Shown here one piece after another: positions 37,283-46,615 of a stretch of 64,000 nucleotides of DNA. The translations under genes and the position numbers were made by a program. Where the stretch lies: contig JAKLFY010000025.1 in the NCBI GenBank assembly GCA_022710935.1, positions 1 to 64,000 on the forward strand. Direction: 5' to 3'. Source of the stretch: Verrucomicrobiota bacterium (GTDB taxonomy: Bacteria; Verrucomicrobiota; Verrucomicrobiia; Limisphaerales; J093). The first letter of the stretch is position 1. The number at the start of each line of letters is the position of its first letter. A model generated the notes under the pieces. The model was not told the origin of the DNA and did not search any database. It saw only the letters and a list, made by a program, of their open reading frames with translations.

Positions 37283-37329
37283 CAGCCCGGACATCCGATC
37301 ACGCGCAGCCTCGTGAAATGTCCGGGCTG
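37283..37329. repeat. 47-bp palindromic repeat, AGCCCGGACAT type
   Basis: CAGCCCGGACAT and ATGTCCGGGCTG are perfect 12-base arms. The reverse complement of its core (GGCTGCGCGTGATC) recurs at 54967-55007, where the second arm is altered. It ends 50 bases before the adaptor start. Confidence 0.75.
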
Positions 37330-37378
37330 GACGGACCGAAACAAACTGACGGTTGTTGTGTCTTAACGATATACCGAG

Positions 37379-38818
37379 ATGGCGAACATAAAGGCGAAGA
37401 AGAGGCGGAAGCTGGTTGTCCTGCTCCTGATTGTCGCGGTCCTGGGCGGCTTGGGCGCCCTGGCGATTTTCAAGAAACGCGAGGCCGCGATCACCGTGCA
37501 GACCGAGAAGGTCGAGAGGCGGACGCTCACGGAGTTAGTGGTGGCGAACGGGCGGATTCAACCGGTGTTCCAGGTCAAGATCAGCCCGGAAGTGAGCGGT
37601 GAGATCATCGAACTGCCGGTGAAGGAGGGGGACCAGGTCAAGAAGGGCGATCTGCTGCTCAAGATCAAGCCGGACCTGTACGTTGCGCAGCGCAATTCGT
37701 CCGAGGCAAACTACAAGGGCGCCCTGGCGGGAAGGGTCACAGCCGAGGCGAACGTGAAGAAGGCGGAGATCGATCTGCATCGGGCCGAGGCGCTGCATGA
37801 GAGCAAACTGCTGCCGGATGCCGAATTCCTCGCCGTTCAGACCACGTGCGAGATCAACAAGGCCCAACTGCAGCATGCGATCCACCAGGTCGAGATGGCC
37901 AAGGCCGCGCTCGAGAAGGCGGAGGAAGACCTGTCCAAGACAACGATCGCGTCGCCGCTGGATGGGACCGTGAGCCGGCTCAACTCGCAACTGGGCGAAC
38001 GGGTGGTCGGCACCGCGATGATGGCCGGGACCGAGGTCATGGTGATCGCCGACCTCAACGAGATGGAGGCGCGCGTCGACATCGGCGAGATCGATGTGGT
38101 CCTGATTCAGTTGGGCCAAAACGCGCGGCTCGAGGTGGACGCCTACAAGGACCGCAAGTTCAACGGGACAGTGACCGAGATCGCCAACTCGTCGAAGGGG
38201 CTGGTGTTCGGAAGCGGCGGCGGCAGCCAATCGACCGACGCCACCAAGTTCGAGGTCAAGATCCGCATCAGGGAGAAGGAGCCGTTCCGGCCCGGGATGA
38301 CGGTGACGGCGGAGGTCGAGACGCGCTCGCGCACCAATGTGCTGAGCGTCCCGATCGCCAGCGTGACAACGCGCATCCCGAAACCTCCAGGCCAGGGCAA
38401 GACGCCCGCCAAGGGTGCGCAAGCGGCAACCGCCGCCAAGGACGCCGGAGCGACCACCAACAGCACCGCCCAGACCGGAACCAACACACCCGCCCCGGAG
38501 ACCGCCCAGGCAACAAATGCCGCCCCCGGAACAAACGACACCGCCGCGACCGCGTCCAAGAAGCCCGGGGACACGCCCAAGCACGTCGAGGTCGTCTTTC
38601 TGAAGGAGAGCGACCGGGCGCGAATGGTCCCGGTCAAGATTGGGATCAGCGACGATGCTTATACGGAGATCCTCGAGGGTGTTGCGGAAGGCCAGGAGGT
38701 CATCTCCGGCAGCTACAAGGCCCTCCGCTCGGAACTCGATGACGGCAAGAAGGTCCGCATCGGCGCTCTCACGCCGGACAAGGACAAGGACAAGGACAAG
38801 GCGACGGAGACGAGATGA
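37379..38818 (+). CDS. MacA/HlyD-type periplasmic adaptor
   Basis: 479 residues. One N-terminal anchor helix ([20 protein letters not shown]) follows a basic start. The membrane-fusion domains are clear: the lipoyl half [21 protein letters not shown], a long coiled hairpin at about 100-190, the second lipoyl half [20 protein letters not shown], and a barrel with [14 protein letters not shown]. An Ala/Thr/Asn/Pro-rich insert (about 335-400) interrupts the membrane-proximal domain. It should join the ABC pump below to an outer-membrane channel. Its stop overlaps the ATPase start by ATGA. Confidence 0.92.
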   Translation: MANIKAKKRRKLVVLLLIVAVLGGLGALAIFKKREAAITVQTEKVERRTLTELVVANGRIQPVFQVKISPEVSGEIIELPVKEGDQVKKGDLLLKIKPDLYVAQRNSSEANYKGALAGRVTAEANVKKAEIDLHRAEALHESKLLPDAEFLAVQTTCEINKAQLQHAIHQVEMAKAALEKAEEDLSKTTIASPLDGTVSRLNSQLGERVVGTAMMAGTEVMVIADLNEMEARVDIGEIDVVLIQLGQNARLEVDAYKDRKFNGTVTEIANSSKGLVFGSGGGSQSTDATKFEVKIRIREKEPFRPGMTVTAEVETRSRTNVLSVPIASVTTRIPKPPGQGKTPAKGAQAATAAKDAGATTNSTAQTGTNTPAPETAQATNAAPGTNDTAATASKKPGDTPKHVEVVFLKESDRARMVPVKIGISDDAYTEILEGVAEGQEVISGSYKALRSELDDGKKVRIGALTPDKDKDKDKATETR

Positions 38819-39516
38819 GCTTGATTCGTCTCAGCCGGGTTTCCCGGCGTTATCAGATGGGGACGGAGACGATTCACGCGCTCCGCGAGGTTTCCATCGA
38901 GGTGGGCCGGGCCGAGTATGTGGCCATCATGGGACCATCGGGCTCGGGAAAATCCACGCTGATGAACCTGATCGGGTGTCTCGACACGCCGAGCTCGGGC
39001 ACATACGAACTCAACGGGACGAATGTCAGCGACATGGACGACAACGCGTTGGCGGAGGTCCGGAACAAGGAAATCGGGTTTGTGTTCCAGACGTTCAACC
39101 TGTTGCCGCGCGCCAACGCGCTGCACAACGTCGAGCTGCCTCTGGTGTACGCGGGCATTCCCTCCGAAGAGCGCCGGCAACTGGCGCTCGAAGCCCTGTC
39201 GAACGTCGGTCTGGCCGACAGGGTCAATCACAAGCCCACGGAGATGTCGGGAGGCCAGCGGCAGCGCGTGGCCGTGGCCCGCGCCCTGGTCAATCGCCCG
39301 TCCATCCTGCTGGCGGATGAGCCGACGGGCAACCTCGACTCGAAGACGGGCGCCGAGATCATGAGCCTGTTCGAGGCCCTCGCCGATCAGGGCCACACCA
39401 TCATCGTGGTCACCCACGAGGAGGAGATCGCGCGGCACGCCCGCCGCATCCTGCGGATTCGCGACGGTCTCATCGCCAGCGACGAAAGGGTGGATTCGCA
39501 TGCACTGGTGGATTGA
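38815..39516 (+). CDS. MacB/LolD-type ABC transporter ATPase
   Basis: 233 residues. Walker [11 protein letters not shown]-loop [13 protein letters not shown], signature [15 protein letters not shown], Walker [13 protein letters not shown] and H-loop VVTHEEEIA are all intact. The sequence is closest in type to MacB/LolD ATPases. It overlaps the adaptor by four bases and the first permease by 17 bases, so the four genes form one operon. Confidence 0.95.
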   Translation: MSLIRLSRVSRRYQMGTETIHALREVSIEVGRAEYVAIMGPSGSGKSTLMNLIGCLDTPSSGTYELNGTNVSDMDDNALAEVRNKEIGFVFQTFNLLPRANALHNVELPLVYAGIPSEERRQLALEALSNVGLADRVNHKPTEMSGGQRQRVAVARALVNRPSILLADEPTGNLDSKTGAEIMSLFEALADQGHTIIVVTHEEEIARHARRILRIRDGLIASDERVDSHALVD

Positions 39517-40729
39517 GCTGCGTGAGGGGCTGCGGATCGCCTGGGACGCCACGCGGGCCAACAAGATGCGGGCGGGTCTGACCACGCTGGGCATCGTGAT
39601 TGGCATTGTGACCGTCACGCTGATGGGGACGGCGATCCAGGGGCTCAAGCGGGGATTCAACCAGAGCATCTCGGCTCTCGGCAGCGACGTGCTCTATCTC
39701 GAACGCCGCGACTGGTTCATCAATTCCCACGAGGAGTGGATCCGCCAGAATCGCCGACGCGAAATCACCTGGGACCAGGTCCGCGGACTCCAGCGGCAGA
39801 TCACATCGGCGCGCGCCATCGCTCCCACGGTGAACACCGCGCGCCCGGTGAAATACAAGAACCGCAGCTCATCGTCGGTCATGGTCATCGGAACGACCGA
39901 TCAGGCCCTCTACACGGGGGGAACGACCGTTGCCAGGGGACGGTTCTTGACGGCAGGCGAGGCGGAGGGGGGGCGTCCGGTGTGCGTGCTCGGGGCGCAG
40001 ACCGCCACGAACCTGTTTCGGGGCGAATCGCCTGTCGGGGCGCGGGTTCATGTGGGGGGTTACCCCTTCGAAGTGGTCGGAGTGCTCGAACCGCAGGGGG
40101 AATTCCTGGGCGCGTTCAGTCTGGACAACCAGGTGATCGTCCCCATCGGGCAATTCACATCGCTCTTCACCCAGCGGCCCGACTACTCGATCCAGATCAA
40201 GGCCCGCGACATGGACAGTCTCGAAGACACGCGCGAGGAGGCCCGCGGGATCATGCGCAAGCTGCGGCGCCTGGCGCCGGGCCAGGACGACGATTTTGCG
40301 ATCAACCAGCAGGACCAGTTCATCAAGACGTTCGACAAGATCACGGGCACGATCGCCACGGTCGGCATGTTCATCACCGGACTATCGCTCTTCGTCGGAG
40401 GCATCGGCATCATGAACATCATGTTCGTGTCCGTCGCCGAGCGGACCAAGGAGATCGGGGTGCGCAAGGCGATCGGGGCCAAGCGCCGGGCGATTCTGGT
40501 GCAGTTCCTCCTCGAAGCGGCGATGATCTGTCTCTTGGGAGGGCTCCTGGGCCTGGCCATCGCCGCGCCCGGGACGCTGCTTCTGCGCAAAGTGATGCCC
40601 GCAACCATCTCCTTGTCCATCGTCGGCCTCGCCCTGCTGGTCGCACTGCTCACCGGCGTGCTGGCCGGTTTCCTGCCCGCATGGCGCGCGGCGCGGATGA
40701 ATCCGGTGGACGCGCTGCGCAACGAGTGA
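39500..40729 (+). CDS. MacB-type ABC transporter permease 1
   Basis: 409 residues. MacB-like topology: a first helix ([21 protein letters not shown]), a large periplasmic domain to about 270, then three FtsX-type helices ([64 protein letters not shown]). The conserved [19 protein letters not shown] coupling segment and the ending [13 protein letters not shown] are present. It pairs with the second permease, possibly as a heterodimer. The export substrate is unknown (antibiotic, peptide or lipoprotein). Confidence 0.93.
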   Translation: MHWWIELREGLRIAWDATRANKMRAGLTTLGIVIGIVTVTLMGTAIQGLKRGFNQSISALGSDVLYLERRDWFINSHEEWIRQNRRREITWDQVRGLQRQITSARAIAPTVNTARPVKYKNRSSSSVMVIGTTDQALYTGGTTVARGRFLTAGEAEGGRPVCVLGAQTATNLFRGESPVGARVHVGGYPFEVVGVLEPQGEFLGAFSLDNQVIVPIGQFTSLFTQRPDYSIQIKARDMDSLEDTREEARGIMRKLRRLAPGQDDDFAINQQDQFIKTFDKITGTIATVGMFITGLSLFVGGIGIMNIMFVSVAERTKEIGVRKAIGAKRRAILVQFLLEAAMICLLGGLLGLAIAAPGTLLLRKVMPATISLSIVGLALLVALLTGVLAGFLPAWRAARMNPVDALRNE

Positions 40730-40730
40730 C

Positions 40731-42014
40731 ATGACCGTTCTCCCGACACGCCCTCGACACGCCGGCCGCAACCTGATCTGGGCTGAGGTCAAGGAGAGCT
40801 TTCTGATGGGGATCGGGGCGCTGACGACGCACAAGCTGCGTTCGAGCCTGACCGTTTTGGGGGTGCTGGTGGGCGTGTTCTCGATCATCGTGGTGATGAC
40901 AGCCATGCGGGTGTTGCAGAGCACCATCGAGAAAGACCTCAGCCAGTTGGGCAGCCACACCTTCCAGATCCGCAAATGGCCGGCTGTGCACTTCGGCGGG
41001 CCGGAGGGGTTCGAAAAGTATCTGCGCCGCAAGGACATCACCTTCGCCCACGGCAAGGCGGTGATGGACAAGGCCAGCCTGGCCCAGTCCGTCGGCATCC
41101 AGAGCGGGTTCTGGTCCGGCGAGGCGATCTCGCGCTACGACAAGACGCCGCCCAATGTCAGCCTGATCGGCGCCACCGTGGGCGGATTCCCCGCGCGCAA
41201 CTGGATCGTCGGCGAAGGCCGCGGGCTGATTGAATCGGATATCGACAGTGCGAAGGATGTGTGCGTGCTGGGAGGGAGTCTGGCCAACATCCTCTTCCCC
41301 TACGGATCGGCTTTGGGCGAGAAGGCCAAATTCGACGGCATCGGCTACACAGTGGTCGGCGTGCTCGAATCCAAAGGGGCCTCGCTGGGCGGCGACCAGG
41401 ACAACTTCGCCATCATTCCGATCACGACGGGTCTCAACCGCTACGGGCGGATGTGGCGGAGCCTGTCCATTCTCGTGCAAGCCCAGAATCAGGCGATGTA
41501 CGAGGATACCGTCGAGCAGGTGCGCGGCATCCTGCGCACGGCGCGCAAGGTGAAGCCGGGGGTGGAGGATGACTTCGAGGTGTTCTCGAACGACTCCCTG
41601 ATCTCGCAGTTCAAGAGCTTCACTCTGACCGTCCGGATCGGCGTCGCGGTGGTCAGCTCGATCGCCCTGGTGGCGGCGGGCATCGGCATTATGAACATCA
41701 TGCTGGTGTCGGTGACCGAGCGCACGCGCGAGATCGGCATCCGCCGCGCGATCGGGGCCAAGAAGCGGAATATCATGACCCAGTTCATCATGGAAGCGAT
41801 CGTGCTCTGCGAGGTGGGCGGAGTGATCGGAGTCGTCTTGGGCATTCTCGGCGGCAATTCGGCCGCTTACTTCCTCAAGCTCCCGCCCGTGATCCCTGTG
41901 GATTGGGTTGTGATCGGGCTCACAATCTGTTCGATCGTCGGCGTCCTGTTCGGCACCTACCCGGCTTACAAAGCCGCCAATCTCGACCCCATCGAGTCGC
42001 TCCGCTACGAGTGA
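40731..42014 (+). CDS. MacB-type ABC transporter permease 2
   Basis: 427 residues, one base after the first permease stop. Same layout: helix SSLTVLGVLVGVFSIIVVMTA, periplasmic domain, then [40 protein letters not shown] and VIGLTICSIVGVLFGTYPAY. The coupling segment is VTERTREIGIRRAIGAKKR and the end is AANLDPIESLRYE. Two distinct permeases beside one ATPase suggest a heterodimeric MacB-like pump. Confidence 0.93.
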   Translation: MTVLPTRPRHAGRNLIWAEVKESFLMGIGALTTHKLRSSLTVLGVLVGVFSIIVVMTAMRVLQSTIEKDLSQLGSHTFQIRKWPAVHFGGPEGFEKYLRRKDITFAHGKAVMDKASLAQSVGIQSGFWSGEAISRYDKTPPNVSLIGATVGGFPARNWIVGEGRGLIESDIDSAKDVCVLGGSLANILFPYGSALGEKAKFDGIGYTVVGVLESKGASLGGDQDNFAIIPITTGLNRYGRMWRSLSILVQAQNQAMYEDTVEQVRGILRTARKVKPGVEDDFEVFSNDSLISQFKSFTLTVRIGVAVVSSIALVAAGIGIMNIMLVSVTERTREIGIRRAIGAKKRNIMTQFIMEAIVLCEVGGVIGVVLGILGGNSAAYFLKLPPVIPVDWVVIGLTICSIVGVLFGTYPAYKAANLDPIESLRYE

Positions 42015-42051
42015 GTTCCCCTGACCCGGCGTCCGCACCGATGGCTGCCCT

Positions 42052-42145
42052 CGCCCCGCGTGAGGGCACGCGGCCTACAGCGGGAGTCTCCATTCGTTGT
42101 AGGCCCGGTGCCCTCACCGGGCGACAGGACACCGACAACAACCAG
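42052..42145 (+). repeat. double-hairpin GTAGGCC repeat, copy 2
   Basis: Inverted copy of 31277-31365. Hairpins CCGCGTG-aggg-CACGCGG and GCCCGGTG-ccct-CACCGGGC are joined by CCTACAGCGGGAGTCTCCATT. Loop bases differ between copies while the stems are kept. It lies 37 bases after the permease stop. The rest of 42015-42217 shows no gene. Confidence 0.8.
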
Positions 42146-42217
42146 AGGCACGGACCGCGCGCCATCACGCAACTTTTCCGTGGCAGCCGCGGGTGTGCCA
42201 GCTTAACCTCCGGCCCC

Positions 42218-44095
42218 ATGACGGACCGCACCACTCGCGTGAACCTGGGCGCAAAGCTCTTTCTGCCCTTTGTTGTCGGCGACCTCCTCCTGGTGGCAGC
42301 CGCCCTGGTGATCTGGCAGCAGGCGCACCGGCCCATGACAGCCATCGAGGTGTGCGCTTTTGCCGCCTGCGTGGCCCTGGGCGCCATGCTGGCCGTGTGG
42401 CCCTTTCGGCTCCGGCACCAGGCCGAACTCAAGCTTGTCGAGATGGCGGGCCTGACTGACACCCTCCGGCAGATCGAGCAGGTCCAGGATGTCGCCGACC
42501 GCATCGAGACCGCCACCGGCCAGTGGCAAACGGCGCACGAACACGCCGGCAAAACGGTCGCCGCGGCGCGCGAGGTCATGGATCGTATGACCGAGGAGCA
42601 ACGCGCCTTCCAGGCCTTCATGCAGAGAGCGGAGGACTCCGAGCGCCATCACCTGCGCCTCGAGGCCACGAAACTCCGCCGCGCCGAGGGCGACTGGCTC
42701 CAGGTCCTCGTCCGCATCCTGGACAATGTCTACGCCCTTTACCTGGCCGGCGTGCGATCCGGCCAGTCCGGGCTCATCCACGAGTTCACCCAGTTTCAGA
42801 ACGCCTGCCGCGATGCCGCGCGCCGCGTCGGCATGGTGCCCATCGTGGCCGCCCCGGGCACGCCCTTCGACCCCGAGCGGCACCAATTGCCCGATGCGAA
42901 GGCGACGGTCCCCGAGGGCGCCACGGTGCTCGAGACCGTGGCCGTCGGACATGTGTTTCAGGGTCAGTTGCTCCGGCGCGCCCTCGTGACCGTTCAAACT
43001 CGTGCCGCGGCATCGGCCTCAACGTCATCGATCGAGGCCTTGCCCCAGCCATCGCCGCCTCCAAACGCGGGCGACTCCCCGGATCAGCCCGCCGCCCCGG
43101 AAGACAGCGTCTCGTCCGGCTCGGCGCAGGCAATCGACAGCCCGCAGGAAACGCACCCGATCGAGCCGAACGCGACCCCCGAGGCCGCAGCGGGAGACCT
43201 CGAGATGGCGGAAACAGGGCCCGAGCCCGAAGCCGCAACACCCCCAGAACGGGTGGCGGGCGGGTCTTTTCACGGTTTGGTCGAATTCGCGCCCTCGTTC
43301 GCGCCGCGCCCCGGCATCAGCCATGTGCTGTTCGACTTCGACGGCACGCTGTCGCTGATCCGGCAGGGCTGGCCGGATGTGATGGTGCCGATGTTCGTCG
43401 AGATGCTGCCGGCCCAACCGGGCGAGACGCCCGAGGCGCTGCGCCAGTTGGCGTTCGAGGACATCATGCGGCTCAACGGCAAGCAGACGATCTACCAGAT
43501 GATTCAACTGGCCGAGCGCATCCGCGAGCGCGGGGGCGAGCCGCGCGAACCGCTCTGGTACAAACACGAGTACCTGCGCCGGCTTGATGCCCGCATCCGC
43601 CATCGGCTCGACGCCCTCGCCAGCCGAACGCTTGAACCGGACGATCTGCTCGTCTTCGAAGCCCGCCCGTTTCTTGACGAACTGCGGCGGCGCGGTTTCT
43701 CCCTCTACCTGGCCAGCGGGACGGACGAGGTGTTCGTGAAACAGGAGGCCGCGGCCCTCGGGCTCACCCAGTACTTCGGCCCCCGGATCTACGGCGCCCT
43801 CGACGACTACAAACAGTTCTCGAAGAAGATGGTGATCGACCGCATCCTGCGGGAGAACCGGATCGACGGCGCTCAGTTGCTCTCGTTCGGCGACGGCTAC
43901 GTCGAGATCCAGAACACGAAGGAGGTCGGCGGCTTGGCCGTCGCCGTGGCCAGCGACGAGGCCAACAACGGCTCGGGACAGTTCGACCCGTGGAAGCGGC
44001 AGCGCTTGCTGGGTGTGGGTGCGGACGTGGTCATCCCGGACTTCCGGGACGCCCTGAAACTGCTTCCGATTCTACTCGGGGAGTCCGGATCTTAG
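42218..44095 (+). CDS. membrane GrpE-like domain fused to HAD hydrolase
   Basis: 625 residues from ATG 42218. Two N-terminal helices (FLPFVVGDLLLVAAALVIW, VCAFAACVALGAMLAVWPF) precede a coiled coil (about 75-155). A GrpE-like region follows: ILDNVYALYLAGVRSG, then MVPIVAAPGTPFDPERHQ and VGHVFQGQLLRRALVTV, the GrpE beta-domain pattern. A Pro/Glu/Ala linker (about 265-355) joins a HAD phosphatase with FDFDGTLSLIRQGW (catalytic Asp pair), YLASGTDEVF, Lys in SKKMVIDRI and SFGDGYVEI. The fusion is unusual. The HAD part probably works with the two sugar-type genes downstream; the GrpE part may recruit a DnaK. The TAG stop is in a repeat. Confidence 0.88.
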   Translation: MTDRTTRVNLGAKLFLPFVVGDLLLVAAALVIWQQAHRPMTAIEVCAFAACVALGAMLAVWPFRLRHQAELKLVEMAGLTDTLRQIEQVQDVADRIETATGQWQTAHEHAGKTVAAAREVMDRMTEEQRAFQAFMQRAEDSERHHLRLEATKLRRAEGDWLQVLVRILDNVYALYLAGVRSGQSGLIHEFTQFQNACRDAARRVGMVPIVAAPGTPFDPERHQLPDAKATVPEGATVLETVAVGHVFQGQLLRRALVTVQTRAAASASTSSIEALPQPSPPPNAGDSPDQPAAPEDSVSSGSAQAIDSPQETHPIEPNATPEAAAGDLEMAETGPEPEAATPPERVAGGSFHGLVEFAPSFAPRPGISHVLFDFDGTLSLIRQGWPDVMVPMFVEMLPAQPGETPEALRQLAFEDIMRLNGKQTIYQMIQLAERIRERGGEPREPLWYKHEYLRRLDARIRHRLDALASRTLEPDDLLVFEARPFLDELRRRGFSLYLASGTDEVFVKQEAAALGLTQYFGPRIYGALDDYKQFSKKMVIDRILRENRIDGAQLLSFGDGYVEIQNTKEVGGLAVAVASDEANNGSGQFDPWKRQRLLGVGADVVIPDFRDALKLLPILLGESGS

Positions 44096-44165
44096 CCCGC
44101 ATTTCTCACCAAGTTCTGATGTCATCTGACTGGTCACCGTCACATCTCACCTGAAATGCGGGCTA
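44093..44165 (+). repeat. palindromic-end repeat at HAD fusion stop
   Basis: TAGCCCGCATTTC and GAAATGCGGGCTA form perfect 13-base arms over 73 bases. The first codon is the stop of the GrpE-HAD gene, and the next gene starts 30 bases beyond. The interior matches the 34467 and 59495 copies. Confidence 0.9.
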
Positions 44166-44195
44166 ATCACGCTCAGCCTTCTGAAATGGGCTACC

Positions 44196-45320
44196 ATGAA
44201 TGGCGAAACCCTTGACCTGCGCCGCGTGCGCGTGCTCCCCCTCGAGCAGCGGGAAAGCCTGAGCCGGCTCGATGAGATCCTCGTTGAACCCTCGAACGAT
44301 CCGCCGCCCGTTTCGGACGCCAATGCGCGGCTGGTGCGGGAATGCGCCGCGCGCATCCGCGAGGCCCGGCAACGCGGGGCGAGCGTGATGCTCATCTACG
44401 GCGCCCACCTCATCAAGAATGGCGGGCAGTTGCTCCTGGTCCAGTTGCTCGATCATGGCCATCTCACCCACCTGGCCACCAACGGCGCAGGCACCATCCA
44501 CGACTGGGAATTCTCGTTCCTCGGACGTTCCACCGAGAGCGTCCGCGCCAATGTCGCCACCGGCACGTTCGGCACGTGGGACGAGACAGGCCGCTGCATC
44601 CATCTGGCGCTGCTGCTGGGCGGGCTCAGGGGCGAAGGGTATGGACAGGCGCTGGGCCGCTTCATTTACCAGGATGGCGACCAGGTGCCCAAAGCCGACG
44701 ATCTCGAGGCGCAGGTGCGCGCCGACCCACACCATCCGCTCACCCCAGCCCGAGTGGAATTGCTGCACGCCATCCGGCAATTCGGGATTGCGTCGGGTCC
44801 CCTGATGGTTCTGCATCGGTGGCGAAACGCCTCGGTGCTGGCCAATGCCTTCCGGCATGAGGTTCCGCTGACCGTCCATCCCGGAATCGGCTACGACATC
44901 GTCGCGACTCATCCCATGTTCAATGGGGCGGCGATCGGGCGGGCGGGCGGCGTCGATTTTGCCCGGTTCGCAACGGCGGTCGAGGGACTCGATGGCGGCG
45001 TGGTGATGTCGATCGGGTCGGCGATCATGGGGCCGCAAGTTTTCGAGAAGACACTGAGCTGCGTGAACAATCTTCGAATCCAGGCCGGACGCCCGATTGT
45101 CCAGGGACACACGCTTTACGTGGTCGATCTGCAGGATGGCGGGCGCTGGGATTGGACCCGGGGCGAGCCCCCGCGCGACAACCCGGCCTACTACCTCCGC
45201 TTCTGCAAGAGCTACGCGCGCATGGGCGGCACGATGCATTACGCCCAGTGCGACAACGTCGCCTTCCTGCATCATCTCCACCACGCGCTCGCCGACAAAC
45301 CGAAGACGAAAACACCATGA
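44196..45320 (+). CDS. conserved protein of unknown function (GSU2085/deoxyhypusine-synthase-like)
   Basis: 374 residues. Strongly patterned sequence: VMLIYGAHLIKNGGQLLLVQL, THLATNGAGTIHDWEFSFLG, TGTFGTWDETGR, VHPGIGYDIVATHPMFNGAA, VVMSIGSAIMGPQVFEK and FCKSYARMGGTMHY. The Gly-rich strands suggest a Rossmann-like fold. I associate it with a family sometimes labelled deoxyhypusine-synthase-like, but no catalytic Lys segment of that enzyme is recognisable. It sits between a HAD phosphatase and a PfkB kinase and overlaps the latter by ATGA, so a sugar-phosphate step is likely. Exact reaction unknown. Confidence 0.75.
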   Translation: MNGETLDLRRVRVLPLEQRESLSRLDEILVEPSNDPPPVSDANARLVRECAARIREARQRGASVMLIYGAHLIKNGGQLLLVQLLDHGHLTHLATNGAGTIHDWEFSFLGRSTESVRANVATGTFGTWDETGRCIHLALLLGGLRGEGYGQALGRFIYQDGDQVPKADDLEAQVRADPHHPLTPARVELLHAIRQFGIASGPLMVLHRWRNASVLANAFRHEVPLTVHPGIGYDIVATHPMFNGAAIGRAGGVDFARFATAVEGLDGGVVMSIGSAIMGPQVFEKTLSCVNNLRIQAGRPIVQGHTLYVVDLQDGGRWDWTRGEPPRDNPAYYLRFCKSYARMGGTMHYAQCDNVAFLHHLHHALADKPKTKTP

Positions 45321-46348
45321 CCCCCGAACGGTTCTCCGCTCTCACCGGGCGCTACTCCGGACTCCGCGTCGCGGTCGCCGGGGATTTCTGTCTGGACCGC
45401 TATCTCGAGATTGACCCGGCGCGCGCGGAGACATCGCTCGAAACGAGCCTACCGGTCCACAACGTCATCCGCGTGCGCGGCCAGCCGGGGGCCGCCGGCA
45501 CCATCCTCAACAACCTCGTCGCCCTCGGCCTCGGAACGCTCTATCCGATCGGGTTCTGCGGAGACGACGGCGAAGGATTCGAACTGAGGCGCGCCCTGGC
45601 CGGGATGGCCGGGGTGCGGATGGATTTCTTCATGACGACAGGCGCGCGGCGCACGTTCACTTACTGCAAACCCATCGTGTTCAAGCCCGGACGCCCGCCG
45701 GTCGAACTCAACCGCCTCGACAGCAAGAACTGGACGCCGACCCCGCGCGACGTCGAAGCACGGCTGGCCGAGAGTGTCGAGAACCTGGCCTCACAAATCG
45801 ATGCGTTGATCCTGCTCGACCAGGTGGACGTAGCCGACACCGGAGTCGTCACGCGCGGCGTGCTGGCGTCCGTGAGCCGCGTGGTTGTGGGCCGCCCCCG
45901 GTTGCCCATCCTGGCCGACAGCAGGCGCGGGCTGCGGGGTTTCCCACCCGTCATCTTGAAGATGAATGCGCGCGAGCTTGCCGCCCTCACCGGCGGAACC
46001 GCGGATGCGGCGGTAGCAAACGTCGCGGCCGTCCGCCGGACGGCGATGGCCCTGGCCCAAGTCCATCGACGCGAGGTGTTCGTCACGCTGGCGGAGCACG
46101 GGATGATCGGCGCCTGCCCGGACGGCGCGTCCGAGCATGTGCCCGCGCTGCCGGTGCGGGGCGACATCGACATTGTCGGCGCGGGGGACGCGGTCACGGC
46201 GAATCTCGCGTCGGCGCTTGCGGCGGGGGCGTCGGTGCGCGAGGCGCTCGAGTTGGCCAGCCTCGCCGCGTCGATTGTCATTCACCAACTGGGCACCACC
46301 GGCACCGCCTCCGTGGCCCAGCTCCGCGCCCTGCACGCACAGGCCTGA
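45317..46348 (+). CDS. PfkB/RfaE-like carbohydrate kinase
   Basis: 343 residues from ATG 45317 (ATGA overlap with the previous gene). The ribokinase fold has LRVAVAGDFCLDRYLEIDP, RGQPGAAGTILNNLVALG and YPIGFCGDDGEGFELRRAL. The anion-hole/ATP motif is IDIVGAGDAVTANLASAL, with the catalytic Asp in GAGD. The opening resembles heptose-phosphate kinase HldE/RfaE. With the adjacent HAD phosphatase domain this suggests a kinase/phosphatase pair making an activated sugar for the cell surface. Confidence 0.88.
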   Translation: MTPERFSALTGRYSGLRVAVAGDFCLDRYLEIDPARAETSLETSLPVHNVIRVRGQPGAAGTILNNLVALGLGTLYPIGFCGDDGEGFELRRALAGMAGVRMDFFMTTGARRTFTYCKPIVFKPGRPPVELNRLDSKNWTPTPRDVEARLAESVENLASQIDALILLDQVDVADTGVVTRGVLASVSRVVVGRPRLPILADSRRGLRGFPPVILKMNARELAALTGGTADAAVANVAAVRRTAMALAQVHRREVFVTLAEHGMIGACPDGASEHVPALPVRGDIDIVGAGDAVTANLASALAAGASVREALELASLAASIVIHQLGTTGTASVAQLRALHAQA

Positions 46349-46402
46349 CCCATGGGGTCACATCTTCACAATTGACATTTGGAGGGGAAACCGAGGTCGA
46401 CT

Positions 46403-46572
46403 CTCTGCGCGGTGAAGACAAACCACCACGAAGAGCACGAAGAACACGAAGGAGAGTGGAATGGTCCCATTCACCCTTCACGTTCCCGGTCGCCCGGAAG
46501 CGAGCGAATCGCTTCGCATGCCACGCTGCTTCCCTTCTTCGTGCCCTTCATGTCCTTCGCGGTGAAAAGAAA
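46403..46572. repeat. inverted GAAGA(G/A)CACGAAG-rich element
   Basis: The left arm (46411-46452) contains CACGAAGAGCACGAAGAACA; the right arm (46530-46570), read on the minus strand, contains GCGAAGGACATGAAGGGCACG. The arms are imperfect inverted repeats of tandem CACGAAG-like nonamers, around a core with GCGAATCGCTTCGC. It fills the gap between convergent genes (kinase plus, gyrA minus) and may form a large cruciform or act as a two-way terminator. Confidence 0.65.
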
Positions 46573-46615
46573 GACGGACCCGGTCAACATCGAGAGCCGC
46601 AACCTGACTTGGGAA

